Assembly (NCBI GenBank): GCA_036272195.1
Contig: DATAZE010000024.1
Coordinates: 186,001 to 250,000 of the forward strand
Length of the DNA: 64,000 bases
Origin: DASXHY01 sp036272195
Lineage (GTDB): Bacteria; Verrucomicrobiota; Verrucomicrobiia; Limisphaerales; DASXHY01
Direction: 5' to 3'
Under the pieces are notes generated by a model. That model made no database searches. It worked only from the letters and a program-made list of their open reading frames with translations, and had not been told where the DNA came from. Numbering within the stretch: the stretch's first letter is position 1; the number at the start of each line of letters is the position of its first letter. Positions 26,111 to 36,100 of the stretch are shown one piece after another. Position numbers and translations under genes: made by a program.

Positions 26111-27442
26111 TCACCCTTTATATTTCACCGGGACGATTCTGCGAATAACTCCCAATTCTCCAACCAAAAGGCTCACTAACGCAAACGCCACCAGATACAT
26201 CACAGCGCAAGTGGCAAAAACCGGTGCATAGCCGTGTTGGGCAATAACGCGGGCAGCAGCCAATTGCGCGAGGCCTCCGGCAATCCCGCCCAGGCATCCG
26301 CCAAATCCGGTCACCGTTCCGACTACATTTTTCGGAAAAATTTCCGTCGGCAAAGTAACATTGCCCCACGCCGTGTGCCCAAACATCACGACCGCCAGCA
26401 TCGTCACCGCCCAAAATGGCGTGGAAACTTTCGTCAAAAGGAAAAACGACACCAACATGCCGCAGGAAACAAAGAACATCGTTCGCTTTCGGGCCTTGTT
26501 CAGAGACCAACCGCGGCTGATCAGGTACCGCGGCGCGGCGCCGCTGAAGAGATTGCCAAGGGTCAGCGCCGCAAACGGAATCCAGGCATACATGCCCACG
26601 TGTTTCAAATCGAAGCCGCGTTCCGTTTCGAGATATTTTGGGGTCCAGAAAAAAAGGAAGTAGGAAATGGGATCGGTGAGCATTCGCGCCAGCATGCAGC
26701 CCCAGGCGGCGGGCATTTTGAGAATTTGCCAGGACGAAATCTTTTCCTTATCCGTTGCGGTTTCCTCCTCCCGTCCGCTCAGGATCAACGCGCGCTCCTC
26801 ATCGCCCAGGCGCGGATGCTCCTGCGGCACGCGATAACATTTGGCCCACAGAGCAACCCACACAAATCCCAGCGCGCCGGTGAACACGAAAGCCGATTGC
26901 CATCCGTAATGAAGCGCTAGGAAAGCCGCAATCGGAACCGCCAGCGCATTGCCCACCGCCGTCCCGGAATTGAAAATGCCCACTGCCAGAGCCCGTTCAC
27001 GGACGGGAAACCACTCGGTCACCGCCTTGATGCCCGCCGGAAAATTCGCCGGCTCCATCAACGCCAGCAGACTGCGGCAAAGTGCCAGGCCCGGCAGGCT
27101 TCGAGCAAAAGCATGCAGCATGTTCGCGAACGACCAGCCAGAAACAAAAGTCAAAAAACTCCGTCGCGAACCCAATCGGTCCACGGCATACCCGCTCACT
27201 GCGTACGCCACGGCATACGTCCACAGAAACGTGAATGTGATAATAGAATAATCCCCATCCGTGAAGTGCAGGTCTTTTTGAATCGTGCCGGCAAGCACGG
27301 AAAGTGTTTGGCGATCCAGGTAATTCAGTTGAGAAGCCAGGCACAATAAACCGGCGATGTACCAACGCAGATGCTTGATCGGAGGCCTCCGCACGGGGCC
27401 TGTTGAAACGAGTGCCTCTTGAAGGGGTGCGCAACTTTTCAT
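26111..27442 (-). CDS. MFS transporter, anion:cation symporter (ExuT-like) family
   Basis: The 443-residue protein has twelve predicted transmembrane helices. Features of the ACS family of the major facilitator superfamily are QLNYLDRQTLSVLAGTIQKDL in helix 1, the DRLGSRRSF loop after helix 2, and EPANFPAGIKAVTEWFP in helix 4. Family members import hexuronates, sugar acids and other organic anions with protons. Here the gene closes a minus-strand run with a GH92 mannosidase (53 bp upstream), so it may import the released sugar or a derivative. Its stop abuts the ACGCACC heptamer array, which therefore forms the 3' untranslated region. Confidence 0.88.
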   Translation of the reverse strand: MKSCAPLQEALVSTGPVRRPPIKHLRWYIAGLLCLASQLNYLDRQTLSVLAGTIQKDLHFTDGDYSIITFTFLWTYAVAYAVSGYAVDRLGSRRSFLTFVSGWSFANMLHAFARSLPGLALCRSLLALMEPANFPAGIKAVTEWFPVRERALAVGIFNSGTAVGNALAVPIAAFLALHYGWQSAFVFTGALGFVWVALWAKCYRVPQEHPRLGDEERALILSGREEETATDKEKISSWQILKMPAAWGCMLARMLTDPISYFLFFWTPKYLETERGFDLKHVGMYAWIPFAALTLGNLFSGAAPRYLISRGWSLNKARKRTMFFVSCGMLVSFFLLTKVSTPFWAVTMLAVVMFGHTAWGNVTLPTEIFPKNVVGTVTGFGGCLGGIAGGLAQLAAARVIAQHGYAPVFATCAVMYLVAFALVSLLVGELGVIRRIVPVKYKG

Positions 27443-27495
27443 TCAAGATTGCATTGCCGTCGATTCTGGCGCGTGCCGGCGCAAGAGTAAAGGCA

Positions 27496-30400
27496 TCATG
27501 GCTGCGCCACGCGATAGAATGCCGACGCAGGCGGCGCGCTCAAATCAATGAAATGGTCGACGTATTCGATCACGCCGCTCGGGGGAATGTTCGTAGTCAT
27601 CAGCGTCACCCAGTTCACCAGATTGGTAGAGCGCTCGACGGCGTAGGTCGTGCCGGGGTCGCCGACCAAATCCACCGTCGCCACTCCGTTCGTCACGCTC
27701 ACAATTTTTGCTTTTCCAGTGGGTGCTGTCACAATCAGCGCTTTGCGGATGCTTTCTACAAAGTTCGAATCACCAGCTCCGTTATAAATGCGGAAATCCT
27801 CCATCCAGCCATTCAATCCGCGCGTCAGTCCGCCCTGATTGCCGATGACCAACGAAGCAGCGCCCGATGTCGCCAGGTTGATGGACTGGCCCGCGATGGC
27901 CGCCGTGCCAATCAACGTGACGCTCCCAACATCCCTGCCCAAATACAGATTGAATACCTGGCCATCATAAGTCACCGCGACAAAATACCACTGGCTCGCC
28001 GCCAGCGGCGCTGAAAGCCCATTCACCGCGGCACTGTTGCCAAAATACAATTCAAGATTTGTGGCGCTGTTTAACAGCATGCCCATGGAATCGGCCTGGT
28101 TTCCGACGGAACCACCGGTTGCACCCGTATTCAAATTCCAGAGCCGCGGTGAGGTGCCGGTGTTGTTCGCAGCGGGAAACGCAATATTTCCTTTCATCCA
28201 AAACGTGGCCGTGAAGCTCGCAATGGTGCCGTTGATGCCGAGATTCGTCAGTGTCGTATTATTCAGCAAACTGACGACCGGCTCGGGCGTGCTGTTACCG
28301 GCGGCGTAGCTGGCCGTGAGCCAAATGGGCGAAGTATTCGTCGTCATATCCAACGCTCGGGCATTGGGATCAAGGACGGTCACGCCCGCGCCGGGAGCGC
28401 TATGAAGATTCCCGGCAACTGTGTCGTTCGTGAACATATTCATGGTGATGCCAATGCCACCACTGCTCGTGTCGCTGCTCGCGACAGTCGGGCCAGTGTC
28501 ACCCGCGGCACTATTGGTAAAAGGCATCCGCAGTTGCAAAATCGGTTGCGCAATCTGAGTGGCGCTGACTTCGGTGGAGTTGGCGCTCTCGCCGTTGGCA
28601 TTCACCGCCGATACTACATAATAATACGTCGTGCCATCGACCAATCCCGTATCGGTATAGCTACGGCTGCTGATATTTGTGACGGTCACTTCACCGCCGC
28701 TGACCGTTGAGCGCTTCACATTGTAACTCGTCGCGCCGAGGCTGATGTTCCAACTCAAATTCACCTGCCCTTTACCCACGCCCGCGCTCAACCCGGAAGG
28801 AATCGGCGGAATCGACGAGCCGAGATTATTGTCAAAAGACGGCGGAGCATCCGCCGCGTTGGTCCCCCACCCTGAGGGAGAGTTGGTCAAATTGAAAATG
28901 AGACTCGCGCCATTTTGGATGGTCGCAATGGGCAGCCACAAGCTGGTGCTGTTCGTGCCGTTGATAACCAGGTTTTGAATGTAATAATTCTGCGCGGACG
29001 AATTGACTCCTTGAATTGTTACGTGCTGACCGTTTTCGAGATTGATGCTCGCGCTCGGAAACAACGGACCGTTAATCGCAAAACCTCCCGCGCTCGGAGT
29101 CTCCGGATAAAATCCCAGCGCCGCAAACACATACCAGGACGAGATCGAGCCGCCGTCGTCATTGCCGGGAAACCCACTGGGCGTATTGGTGAAACATTGC
29201 GCCAAAATACGATGGACTGCGCTTTGCGTTCCCCACGGTGCGCCGACATAATCGTAGTCCCACGGATCGCACTCGCACGGCTCGTTGCCAACCCATTCAT
29301 ATTGGCTGCCGGGTCCGCCGTTCAACTGCTGATAATAATTGTCCAGGATCGAAACGGCATTGGAACTCCCGCCCATGGCCGCGAACAGTCCTTTCAAGTT
29401 GAAGGGCACGAGCCATGTATATTGAATCGCCGAACCTTCGGTGTATCCGGTCGTGGTGGTGGCCGTCACGCCGGCGACCCACGTGCCGTCGCTATTGCGG
29501 GTTTGAATGAGATTGTTGGTGCGGTTGAACAGGTTCTGCCAATTGCCCGAGCGATTCAGGTAAGTGACATCGGCGGGGTCCGTGTCGCCCAGCATTTGCG
29601 AAAACTGATACAACGCGAAATCATCTCCGCAATAGGTCATGGTGGTGGCCGCCTGGTTCGCCACATAACCCAGCGACACATACTGGCTGAAACCGGAGCG
29701 AACGGTTTGCCCGTCGGAAGTCGTGCCGAGGGTTCCGGCATCGAGTTTCATGGCCGCCAACGCCGCAGCCGCGTCAAAATTCGTCGCACCCAAAGCATAC
29801 ATGCCAGCGAGCGAGATCAACGGATCATCGCCGCCCATGTTTTCCGAATTGCGATAGGTTTGCTCCCACGCGGCCAGACCGCCGCCGTTCGCTCGAACGC
29901 TGGCGTCCTGTTGCGCATAATTCACCAGCGATTGGGCGATATCACTCGCCCCGCTGGGACTCAACAGCGCTCTCAACGGCAGCCCCGAACGATAGATATC
30001 CCAGGAGGAAATATTTTCGTATTGCGAACGGGCGCTCGCGACGGTGTGCACCTGCCCATCCATGCCGGGATATTGGCCGTTCACATCGTTGATGACGTCC
30101 GGGTGAAAGAAACAATGGTAAAGCGCGGTATAAAATGTTTGCAATTGCGTGAGCGTGCCGCCGCTGACCACGATTTTTCCCAACGCATTATTCCAGGCCG
30201 CATCGGCCGCGCTTCGAATGCCGGCGAAATCCAGGTTGGTATTTTCCGCGTTTAAATTAGCCCGCGCGTTGGCGATGCTCACGAAGGAAATTCCCACCCT
30301 CGCATAAACCACCGGATTCGCCGTGGCATCAAAAGTGAAGAACGCGCCCACTTGCGAGCCCGTGCTCGAAAGCGCGCCCGGGCTGACCGTGCCGCCGTTC

Positions 30401-32334
30401 CACGTCCCGGCGCTGCTGAACGCGCGATCGAATTGAGCGACGAAGTAAAGGGTGTAGCTTTTCGACGCGCCGCCGATATTGGCCGTCGCGGAGCCCTGGA
30501 CCTGGTTGGTGCCGAGAATGGTGATGGACGTGTTGGCGGAGTTGCCACCGGCGCTCGATCCCGCATCGATCAACACCGTCGCGGCGTTGGTATTTGGAAA
30601 AGTGAATTTTCCCATGCCGGTCCGCATTGTGGCCGTCAACTCGACGCGCACGCCATTATTCAACAGCACGCTATAATAGCCCGGCGAGGCTGATTCGTTG
30701 GTGTGCGAAAAGCCGACCGTGTACGGTCCGCTGTTGGTCGCGGGTGACACCGTTACCGGTCCGAGGAAAGTTTTGAACGAGAAATCCTCATAACAATTGA
30801 CGCCGCGCCCGCTGAAATGCCGCGTGCTAAAACCTTTGATGGACCCATCCGGATACCAATACCCACCGGCCTGACCCGAGGTCGTATCCGGGCTGAATTG
30901 AAACATGCCCGTGGGACAAGCGGCGCCAGGAAACACGTCGCCGGTATCAAAGCTAAATCCATAACTCGACAATGGGCTGGGCGACGTGCCGATGAACGGA
31001 TTCACAAACGAGGTCAACGGCGGACCGGACAGCGGCGTGGTGAACGACAACGATGGCGACGCCCTTGAAGTCCCCACACTGTTTGAGGCCTCAGCCGTGA
31101 AATAATAAGTGACGCCATTGGAAAGTCCCGTGAGCGGAAATGCAAAAGAACCATTTTGAATTCCCAGCGCGATGCTATTTTCCCACGTTACGGCGTTGGT
31201 GCCTCCGTCGGTGGTTCCGTAATAAAGTGTCACGTTGGGCGAATCGCCGCCGGTAAAGAGAACTTGCCCATTCAAAATCGCCGAGGTGGTTTGAATTTCC
31301 GTTGCCGCGTGGTTCGTAATCGCCGGAAAGGTTGGCGGAGCCAGAGTCGCGGAATTCGTAACTGAGCCGTTTACGTTGCTGGCGACGACCGTCACATTCG
31401 TCAAGCTGTTATCAAACGGCGGAGTCGTATAACTAAAATTAGTCGCGCCGGAGACGATTAGGCCATTGGTGAACCAGGCATAAGAAATCACGCCGGGACC
31501 ATCCACCAGCGTCTCAAATGTTGCCGGATTGCCAATCGCTACATTGGTGTTGGCCAATGGCAGGGTGATGATGGGTTTGCTCGACGGAGTATAAACTAAA
31601 AAATTATCCCAGGCATCGATGCCTGCATTTTGAAATCCGCGCAAGCCGGCCCAAACCGCCGCGAGCCTGGCAATATCCTGCGCGGTGTGGCTTTCAGCGG
31701 TGGAAAAACTGACAATATTGCTTCCGGGACTCAATCCATCGGGGCCGAAATCAAAAAGCGCGCAGGCAGCGTTGTAATTACCGGTGGCTCCCGAAGTATT
31801 GGTCAAGCCAACGGCAAACTTGTACCAGTGTCCCACCGTGATGTTGACATTGCCCAAAGTGGTCTCCGTATTCGCATTGCCGCTGCGATGTTGCTCGCGC
31901 AGGGACCAAACCGTGGCGCTGTTCGGGACAAAACGATAGCTCTCGAAGGCCACGCCCGTGTTGCTGTTGAAGCCGTTGGTGCTGGAATTCTGAATACCGA
32001 ATTGGACTTTGTTCCCGCTGGTCAGGCCGTTGGCCTTAATCAAGGCGGACAATACAATTGCAGCGCCGTTCGTGGAAAAATTCCAACTTCCGCTGCGGCA
32101 AGTTGCCGTCGTGTCCTGGCTTTGAGCCAAACTGACCGCGCCGCTATTCCCAGCGCCCCCGTTTGCGCTTTCCGTAAAGGAATAAGTTCCAGCATTAACG
32201 CCGCTGCCGTTATCGTTCCATTGATTGAAATTTCCGGTGAATTGCCCGGGCGCATTAAAATCAAAGAAAGCAGTCTGGGACTGGCAGGCGGCCACCCAGA
32301 ATAAAAAATGGAGGAGAAATAAAATTCTGGCCAT
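27496..32334 (-). CDS. Multidomain GH92 alpha-mannosidase lipoprotein with LamG module
   Basis: The start at 32334 gives MARILFLLHFLFWVAAC, whose VAAC is a good lipobox (Cys17), so it is probably a lipoprotein; 11 more codons lie upstream. Of 1612 residues: an N-terminal lectin-like module (about 20-250), an Ig-like domain (254-335), an Fn3-like domain (335-430), the GH92 catalytic domain (443-1171; VNPFIGTSPSP, GGYWYPDGSIKGFSTRHFSGRG, GNEPCECDPWDYDYVG, PGNDDGGSISSWYVFAALG), an Fn3 domain (1176-1255), a LamG/concanavalin-like module (1265-1531) and the aromatic-Arg tail ending AFYRVAQP. It likely releases mannose from alpha-mannans at the cell surface. It is 55 bp after the pseudopilin gene and 53 bp before the MFS gene. 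Confidence 0.9.
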   Translation of the reverse strand: MARILFLLHFLFWVAACQSQTAFFDFNAPGQFTGNFNQWNDNGSGVNAGTYSFTESANGGAGNSGAVSLAQSQDTTATCRSGSWNFSTNGAAIVLSALIKANGLTSGNKVQFGIQNSSTNGFNSNTGVAFESYRFVPNSATVWSLREQHRSGNANTETTLGNVNITVGHWYKFAVGLTNTSGATGNYNAACALFDFGPDGLSPGSNIVSFSTAESHTAQDIARLAAVWAGLRGFQNAGIDAWDNFLVYTPSSKPIITLPLANTNVAIGNPATFETLVDGPGVISYAWFTNGLIVSGATNFSYTTPPFDNSLTNVTVVASNVNGSVTNSATLAPPTFPAITNHAATEIQTTSAILNGQVLFTGGDSPNVTLYYGTTDGGTNAVTWENSIALGIQNGSFAFPLTGLSNGVTYYFTAEASNSVGTSRASPSLSFTTPLSGPPLTSFVNPFIGTSPSPLSSYGFSFDTGDVFPGAACPTGMFQFSPDTTSGQAGGYWYPDGSIKGFSTRHFSGRGVNCYEDFSFKTFLGPVTVSPATNSGPYTVGFSHTNESASPGYYSVLLNNGVRVELTATMRTGMGKFTFPNTNAATVLIDAGSSAGGNSANTSITILGTNQVQGSATANIGGASKSYTLYFVAQFDRAFSSAGTWNGGTVSPGALSSTGSQVGAFFTFDATANPVVYARVGISFVSIANARANLNAENTNLDFAGIRSAADAAWNNALGKIVVSGGTLTQLQTFYTALYHCFFHPDVINDVNGQYPGMDGQVHTVASARSQYENISSWDIYRSGLPLRALLSPSGASDIAQSLVNYAQQDASVRANGGGLAAWEQTYRNSENMGGDDPLISLAGMYALGATNFDAAAALAAMKLDAGTLGTTSDGQTVRSGFSQYVSLGYVANQAATTMTYCGDDFALYQFSQMLGDTDPADVTYLNRSGNWQNLFNRTNNLIQTRNSDGTWVAGVTATTTTGYTEGSAIQYTWLVPFNLKGLFAAMGGSSNAVSILDNYYQQLNGGPGSQYEWVGNEPCECDPWDYDYVGAPWGTQSAVHRILAQCFTNTPSGFPGNDDGGSISSWYVFAALGFYPETPSAGGFAINGPLFPSASINLENGQHVTIQGVNSSAQNYYIQNLVINGTNSTSLWLPIATIQNGASLIFNLTNSPSGWGTNAADAPPSFDNNLGSSIPPIPSGLSAGVGKGQVNLSWNISLGATSYNVKRSTVSGGEVTVTNISSRSYTDTGLVDGTTYYYVVSAVNANGESANSTEVSATQIAQPILQLRMPFTNSAAGDTGPTVASSDTSSGGIGITMNMFTNDTVAGNLHSAPGAGVTVLDPNARALDMTTNTSPIWLTASYAAGNSTPEPVVSLLNNTTLTNLGINGTIASFTATFWMKGNIAFPAANNTGTSPRLWNLNTGATGGSVGNQADSMGMLLNSATNLELYFGNSAAVNGLSAPLAASQWYFVAVTYDGQVFNLYLGRDVGSVTLIGTAAIAGQSINLATSGAASLVIGNQGGLTRGLNGWMEDFRIYNGAGDSNFVESIRKALIVTAPTGKAKIVSVTNGVATVDLVGDPGTTYAVERSTNLVNWVTLMTTNIPPSGVIEYVDHFIDLSAPPASAFYRVAQP

Positions 32335-32389
32335 GGCGCATGGATGGCGGTCTGGATTCATCCTCAATCGGCAAGGCCGAACGAATCAC

Positions 32390-33178
32390 TCAATACGAAG
32401 GATCAATGCGATTCTGATCCGTGCACTCCGTCCAGAGGAGGGATTCCGCGTGGCCATCGGCAAAATTCACGTTGGCTCTTTTATTGTGCCGCTTGGTCAG
32501 GAGGTCGCCGGCGCCGAGAGTGGTTTGGGGCGCCCAGCGACCATCCACGATGATTTTGGTGCTGTCCCCGGTCGGATTGTCGTTCGGCTTGGTCGTGGCC
32601 GGTTCCTCCGCCAGCATGATTTTATCCGAAGCCTTGCGGACCTGGGTGAGTTTATAATTGACCGGGTTTGCGCCGCCGGTGTCCCACTGGAGTGCCATGC
32701 CGCTGGTCTTGGAGACTCCATTCAGACTGTAGCTGTAAAAATAGGTGTTCGGAGGAGGGACATATAATAGCCGTTCCTTATTGTCCGTATCCAATGGACA
32801 CAGAAACAAATTGCTGCTCGACGCCGTGCCCAGCATGACGGTGACCTGGCTCTGGCTCAAAGGAAGAGTGACGACGCCCCCGACGTTAATGCCGGGAGCC
32901 CGCCAATAAATCCAATCCTCCGTGTGAAACCCCTGGCTGTTCGACGCGATCCCGGGCATTCGGTCGCTGTTTTCACCCACGTACAACAACATCCCCAAGG
33001 CCAATTGCTTCTGGTTATTGAGACAGGTGATTTGACTGGCTCGTTGCTTGGCTTTGGCAAGCGCCGGCAACAGCATGGCCGCCAAAATAGCGATGATCGC
33101 GATCACCACCAGGAGTTCGATCAGAGTGAACCCCTGGTCGCGCCGCCCGACAACTTTATGGTCTTGATTCGTAATCAT
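32390..33178 (-). CDS. Type II pseudopilin-like protein, H-X9-DG family (coupled)
   Basis: The start at 33178 gives a 262-residue protein: MITNQDHKVVGRRDQ, then GFTLIELLVVIAIIAILAAM, a class III prepilin leader with cleavage after Gly16. The C-terminus has RHNKRANVNFADGH, an exact H-X9-DG motif. The ATG overlaps the TGA of the giant beta-helix gene (ATGA, 33175-33178), so the two are translationally coupled. An in-frame extension upstream lies wholly inside the other gene and lacks a leader, so it was rejected. This is the third pseudopilin in the window located next to a secreted carbohydrate-active protein. Confidence 0.88.
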   Translation of the reverse strand: MITNQDHKVVGRRDQGFTLIELLVVIAIIAILAAMLLPALAKAKQRASQITCLNNQKQLALGMLLYVGENSDRMPGIASNSQGFHTEDWIYWRAPGINVGGVVTLPLSQSQVTVMLGTASSSNLFLCPLDTDNKERLLYVPPPNTYFYSYSLNGVSKTSGMALQWDTGGANPVNYKLTQVRKASDKIMLAEEPATTKPNDNPTGDSTKIIVDGRWAPQTTLGAGDLLTKRHNKRANVNFADGHAESLLWTECTDQNRIDPSY

Positions 33179-36100
33179 TGTACGAGGATGCGATAGAACA
33201 TTTCCGGACCGTTGGTCGCCGGCATGACCGAGTAAGGCGGCGTGGATCCGTTGGTCACCCAGGGTCCGGCGACATTCGTCGCCTGGAGCAAGGTGCCCTG
33301 CGACCAGTTCAACGTGAGACTGCCCGCCGAGAATTGCGGTTGGATAAACACTGGAGGCGGAGTCGTGACGCCAACCCTCAAAGTGCCGGAACCCGTATTG
33401 ACGGGGGAACCGGTCTGCATGGTCCACGTGGCCGGGAAGTTCGCCGGATAAGTGCCGTTCAACTGCGCGAACGTGTAAACGCCGTTGGCGAGTGGCAGGC
33501 CGTTGACCGTCACGCTCGCAAACGTGTCTGTCTGGTGCAGCAACAATTGCCCCGTCGGGCCGAGAACGAGGCTGGCGTTGGGGCTGTTAATATCATAGAC
33601 CGTTTCGACCGCCGCCGTCAGGCCACCCGCTCCCACGCTGATATTATTGGTTCCCAGCGAATTGACTCCGCCGCCTACCAGCGCTCCCTGGTCGACAATC
33701 CATTGACCGTTGAAAGTATTGGTCGCGCCGGTGACGAGCAAACCGACACCACCGAGATTGCCGTCGAATTGGTGCCACAGCAGGTCGCCGGAACCGCTTA
33801 GAAACGCATCAATTTGATAACCGCGATCCACGGTCGAAGCGCTATCGACATAAATCGTCGACGTGCTGAGCACGTTCACTTCTCCTTGAATGATCTCAAA
33901 CGCATTGTCACCGCTATCGATCTGCCCGCCGTTCAAGACGAGTTTTTTGAAATAACTGGTCGCCGGATCGCTGTTGTTCTTGAGACGAAACTCGCCCACA
34001 GCTCCCAGCGTGTTGTTCTCAAAAACTCCGCTGCCGTCGATGGTCAGTTGATCGGCGGGGAAAACATTGAAGTTGGTCCCCGCAGGCGTCCGCAGACGTG
34101 AGCCAACCACCACTTCAAAAGTACTGCCCGGGTTGGAATATTTTATAAACGACGCCGCCTGGCCGCCCGGGTTCCAGTTGTTGGCGGTGTTCCAATCCTG
34201 GCCGGTGGCCTGGTTCGTCGGCGTGCCGCCAAAGTCCAGCGTGAAATTCATCCCCGGCCCGGGCGTCAGTATTGTAAGGGTAGCGACGCTGCTCGTCACC
34301 GCACCGTAAATGTTCGTCACCACCAGCGTGTAATCCGCGCCGTCGGACGGAGCCGGGATGGGAATGGTGAGGACGTTCGAAGTCGAGCCGATGCGATTGG
34401 CATTGTCGCTCAAGGCAGATGTTCCGTTGGTATACCATTGGAAAGAGAGCGGCTGAGTGCCGGCTGCCGCCGCGGTAAACGTCACCGCCTGTTGTCCCGG
34501 ATACACCGAAATTGATTGCGGTTGCGTGACCATGGTCGGCGTCGGGTTAACCAGCACGGTGATTTGTCCCGAGCCCGTATTGACCGGGGAACCGGTCTGC
34601 TGCGTCCACGTCGCCGGGAACATTCCGGGGAAGGCGCTATTCAATTGGGAGAACGTGTAAATGCCGCTGGTCAGTGGAACGCCATTGATAAACACACTCC
34701 GGAACGCGTCGTTCTGGTGCAGGAACATTTGCCCGTAAAGGAAGAGATTGGCGTTCGGATTGTTGAGATCGTAACTCGTTTCCAACGCGGCGTTCGTGCT
34801 GGTCTGTGAGCCGACAATGATCGTGTTGGTGCCTAGCGAACCAGGCGCGCTGCCCAGCAGAATTCCGCTCACGGCATTCCACACGCCCGAAAAGGTGTTC
34901 GTCGTGCCCGCGATGTTCAGGTTGTTGGTCGCGGCGCTGAGCGGCACGCTGCCCGCGAAGTTGCCGTGGTATTCAAAGCTGCCGTTCCCGCTCAGGTAGG
35001 CGTTGACGTAAAGGCCGACGCCATCTCCACCGGTGCCGTCGTTATACAGAGGCGCATTCGTCAGAATGTCGATTTCGCCGCTGAGCGTTAAGGTTCCTGC
35101 GTAGCCGGCATCCGGCGCGAGATCGATCTGGCCGCCGTTCATGATCAGTTTTTGGAAAGTGATCGAGGTATTATTGACTGGCAACACCGGCGGTTTGAAC
35201 CGGATTTCAGACACGGCAGTGCCGCCACCCGGATTATTGGTAAAGATACCGTTGCCATCCGCGGTCAATTGAACACCCGGGAAAATAGCCGTGGCGTTGG
35301 TCACCGGAGTGCGCATTCTCGATCCGGGCAACAGTTCATAAGTGCTGCCAGGCTTTTGCACCGAGGAGTCCGTCGCTCCCAAACCGTCGCTCCAGGCGGC
35401 GGTGTTGTCCCAGTTCGCCCCGCTCGCCTGCTGGATGCTCATGGTGATGTTTCCGCCGGGGCTGGTCGAAATGACACTCAAGCTGACCGCGCTGCTCGTG
35501 ACCGTGCCGGACGCGTTGGACAGGATGACTTGGTAATTGGCCGTGTTTCCAATCGTCGTGTTGGCGATCATCAATGTCGGGCTGTTCAAGCCCGAGTATT
35601 GCCCTCCACTGACATCGGCAAAACCACTGCCTGTGTCCACTTGCCACTCGTAGGTGAGTGGCGAGCTTCCACCGCCGACTACCGTAAACGCCGCCGTCTG
35701 GCCCGCATAAACCAACTGATTGACCGGCTGTGCCTGAATCACGGGCGCATAAGCCGTCTGCCCGGACGCTGTGTAAAACACGGAGAATAATTGGTCGCGT
35801 GTGAGCGCCTTGTTGAACACCGCCACATCGTCAATTCTTCCGGAGAAAGTTCGGTTGATGCCCAGCGAGTCGCCGCCAATCAAAGTGGTCCCGTTGAAAG
35901 GCACAACCGCGTGCGGGTAATTGTGCTGGGACGAAACCAGGCCGCTGGTATTGAGCATGTAAATCGTTGCATTGGTCGGCGTCACCACCAAAGCCACCAG
36001 CGACCAGAGGTTTGGCGGCGGCAAAATCCCGGAACTCCAATTGTAGGTCTGCGGGTCATTGTTCCAGTTATACGTCAGCGGATAATTGCCCAGGTTCGGA

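Noticed and set aside
28915..30255. 446-codon plus-strand open frame
   Set aside because: Antisense to the GH92 domain of the modular enzyme; sequence is Ile/Arg-rich without domains.
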